In this document: one piece after another, positions 13,565-13,669 of the stretch | Layout: each line of letters starts with the position of its first letter | Numbering within the stretch: position 1 is the stretch's first letter | Assembly: GCA_020847555.1 (NCBI GenBank) | Contig: JADLBT010000445.1 | Coordinates: forward strand, 1-13,669 | Source: Gemmataceae bacterium | GTDB taxonomy: Bacteria; Planctomycetota; Planctomycetia; Gemmatales; Gemmataceae | DNA length: 13,669 nt | Direction of reading: 5' to 3' | Position numbers and translations under genes: made by a program | Notes under the pieces: generated by a model | What the model was told of the DNA's origin: nothing | Database searches by the model: none | Seen by the model: the letters and a program-made list of their open reading frames with translations, nothing else

Positions 13565-13613
13565 ACGGCAGCGCTGCGACTTCTGGGTAGCCGCAAGATT
13601 GCTGCAGCGCCGT
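13565..13613 (+). terminator. Imperfect hairpin directly after the kinase stop
   Basis: ACGG (13565-13568) and CGCTGC (13572-13577) can pair with CCGT (13610-13613) and GCAGCG (13604-13609), with a 3-base bulge and a large loop of about 26 bases. Only TT follows. Position suggests transcription end, but the structure is weak. Confidence 0.25.
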
Positions 13614-13624
13614 TGAACCAGCCC

Positions 13625-13669
13625 GGAGCGCCAGCGATGGGCGCTTACTGTGCCCGACGCTGGCGCTCC
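13625..13669. repeat. Palindromic repeat at the window end
   Basis: GGAGCGCCAGCG (13625-13636) pairs exactly with CGCTGGCGCTCC (13658-13669), and after one A-A mismatch TGGGC (13638-13642) pairs with GCCCG (13652-13656), leaving a 9-base loop. The 45-base unit ends flush with the window, so it may continue. It is unlike the two other palindrome families here and fits either a dispersed repeat or the kinase terminator. Confidence 0.6.

Overview
This is a high-GC bacterial window, most likely from a planctomycete of the Gemmata type. That assignment is inferred from the style of the genes: a C-terminal W-Y-L-x-N-S-N-S-x-G-A-P-D / G-D-W-D-G repeat protein, a secreted PQQ-like beta-propeller protein opening with D-W-P-G-F-R-G-P-N-G-D-G, a CobN with an N-terminal ferredoxin-like extension, and many GC-rich palindromes between and inside genes. 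No rRNA, tRNA, CRISPR array or intact mobile element is visible.

Layout. Positions 1-423 hold the 3' end of a repeat-containing, probably secreted protein. Two small minus-strand genes follow: a GYD-domain protein (506-796) and a GNAT acetyltransferase (887-1333). Positions 1466-1740 are a genomic scar in which the first ~41 codons of an IS110-family transposase meet, head to head, the first ~50 codons of a PA0069-type radical SAM gene; both genes are cut at the junction. The plus strand then carries a PQQ-like beta-propeller protein (1967-3229), a large CobN-type cobaltochelatase subunit (3375-7637) and a lipoprotein periplasmic adaptor of the HlyD/RND type (7733-9100). A minus-strand membrane-anchored protein of unknown function (9243-9677) converges on the adaptor. 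A YugP-like membrane zinc metallopeptidase (10035-10733, plus) converges on tadA (10791-11300, minus, TTG start). A soluble three-PAS sensor histidine kinase (11516-13564, plus) ends the window.

The genes do not form one pathway; this looks like ordinary chromosome with mostly independent transcription units. The common thread is palindromic DNA: a GCCCACGGG family (3297-3321, 9880-9954, 10741-10766), a CCCCTCCCC family (4554-4652 and 7651-7707) and a third hairpin at the window end (13625-13669). One copy of the second family lies inside cobN and is translated in frame as a 33-residue insert. I see no complete undescribed system; the most interesting items are that insert, the ferredoxin-CobN fusion and the IS110/radical SAM scar.
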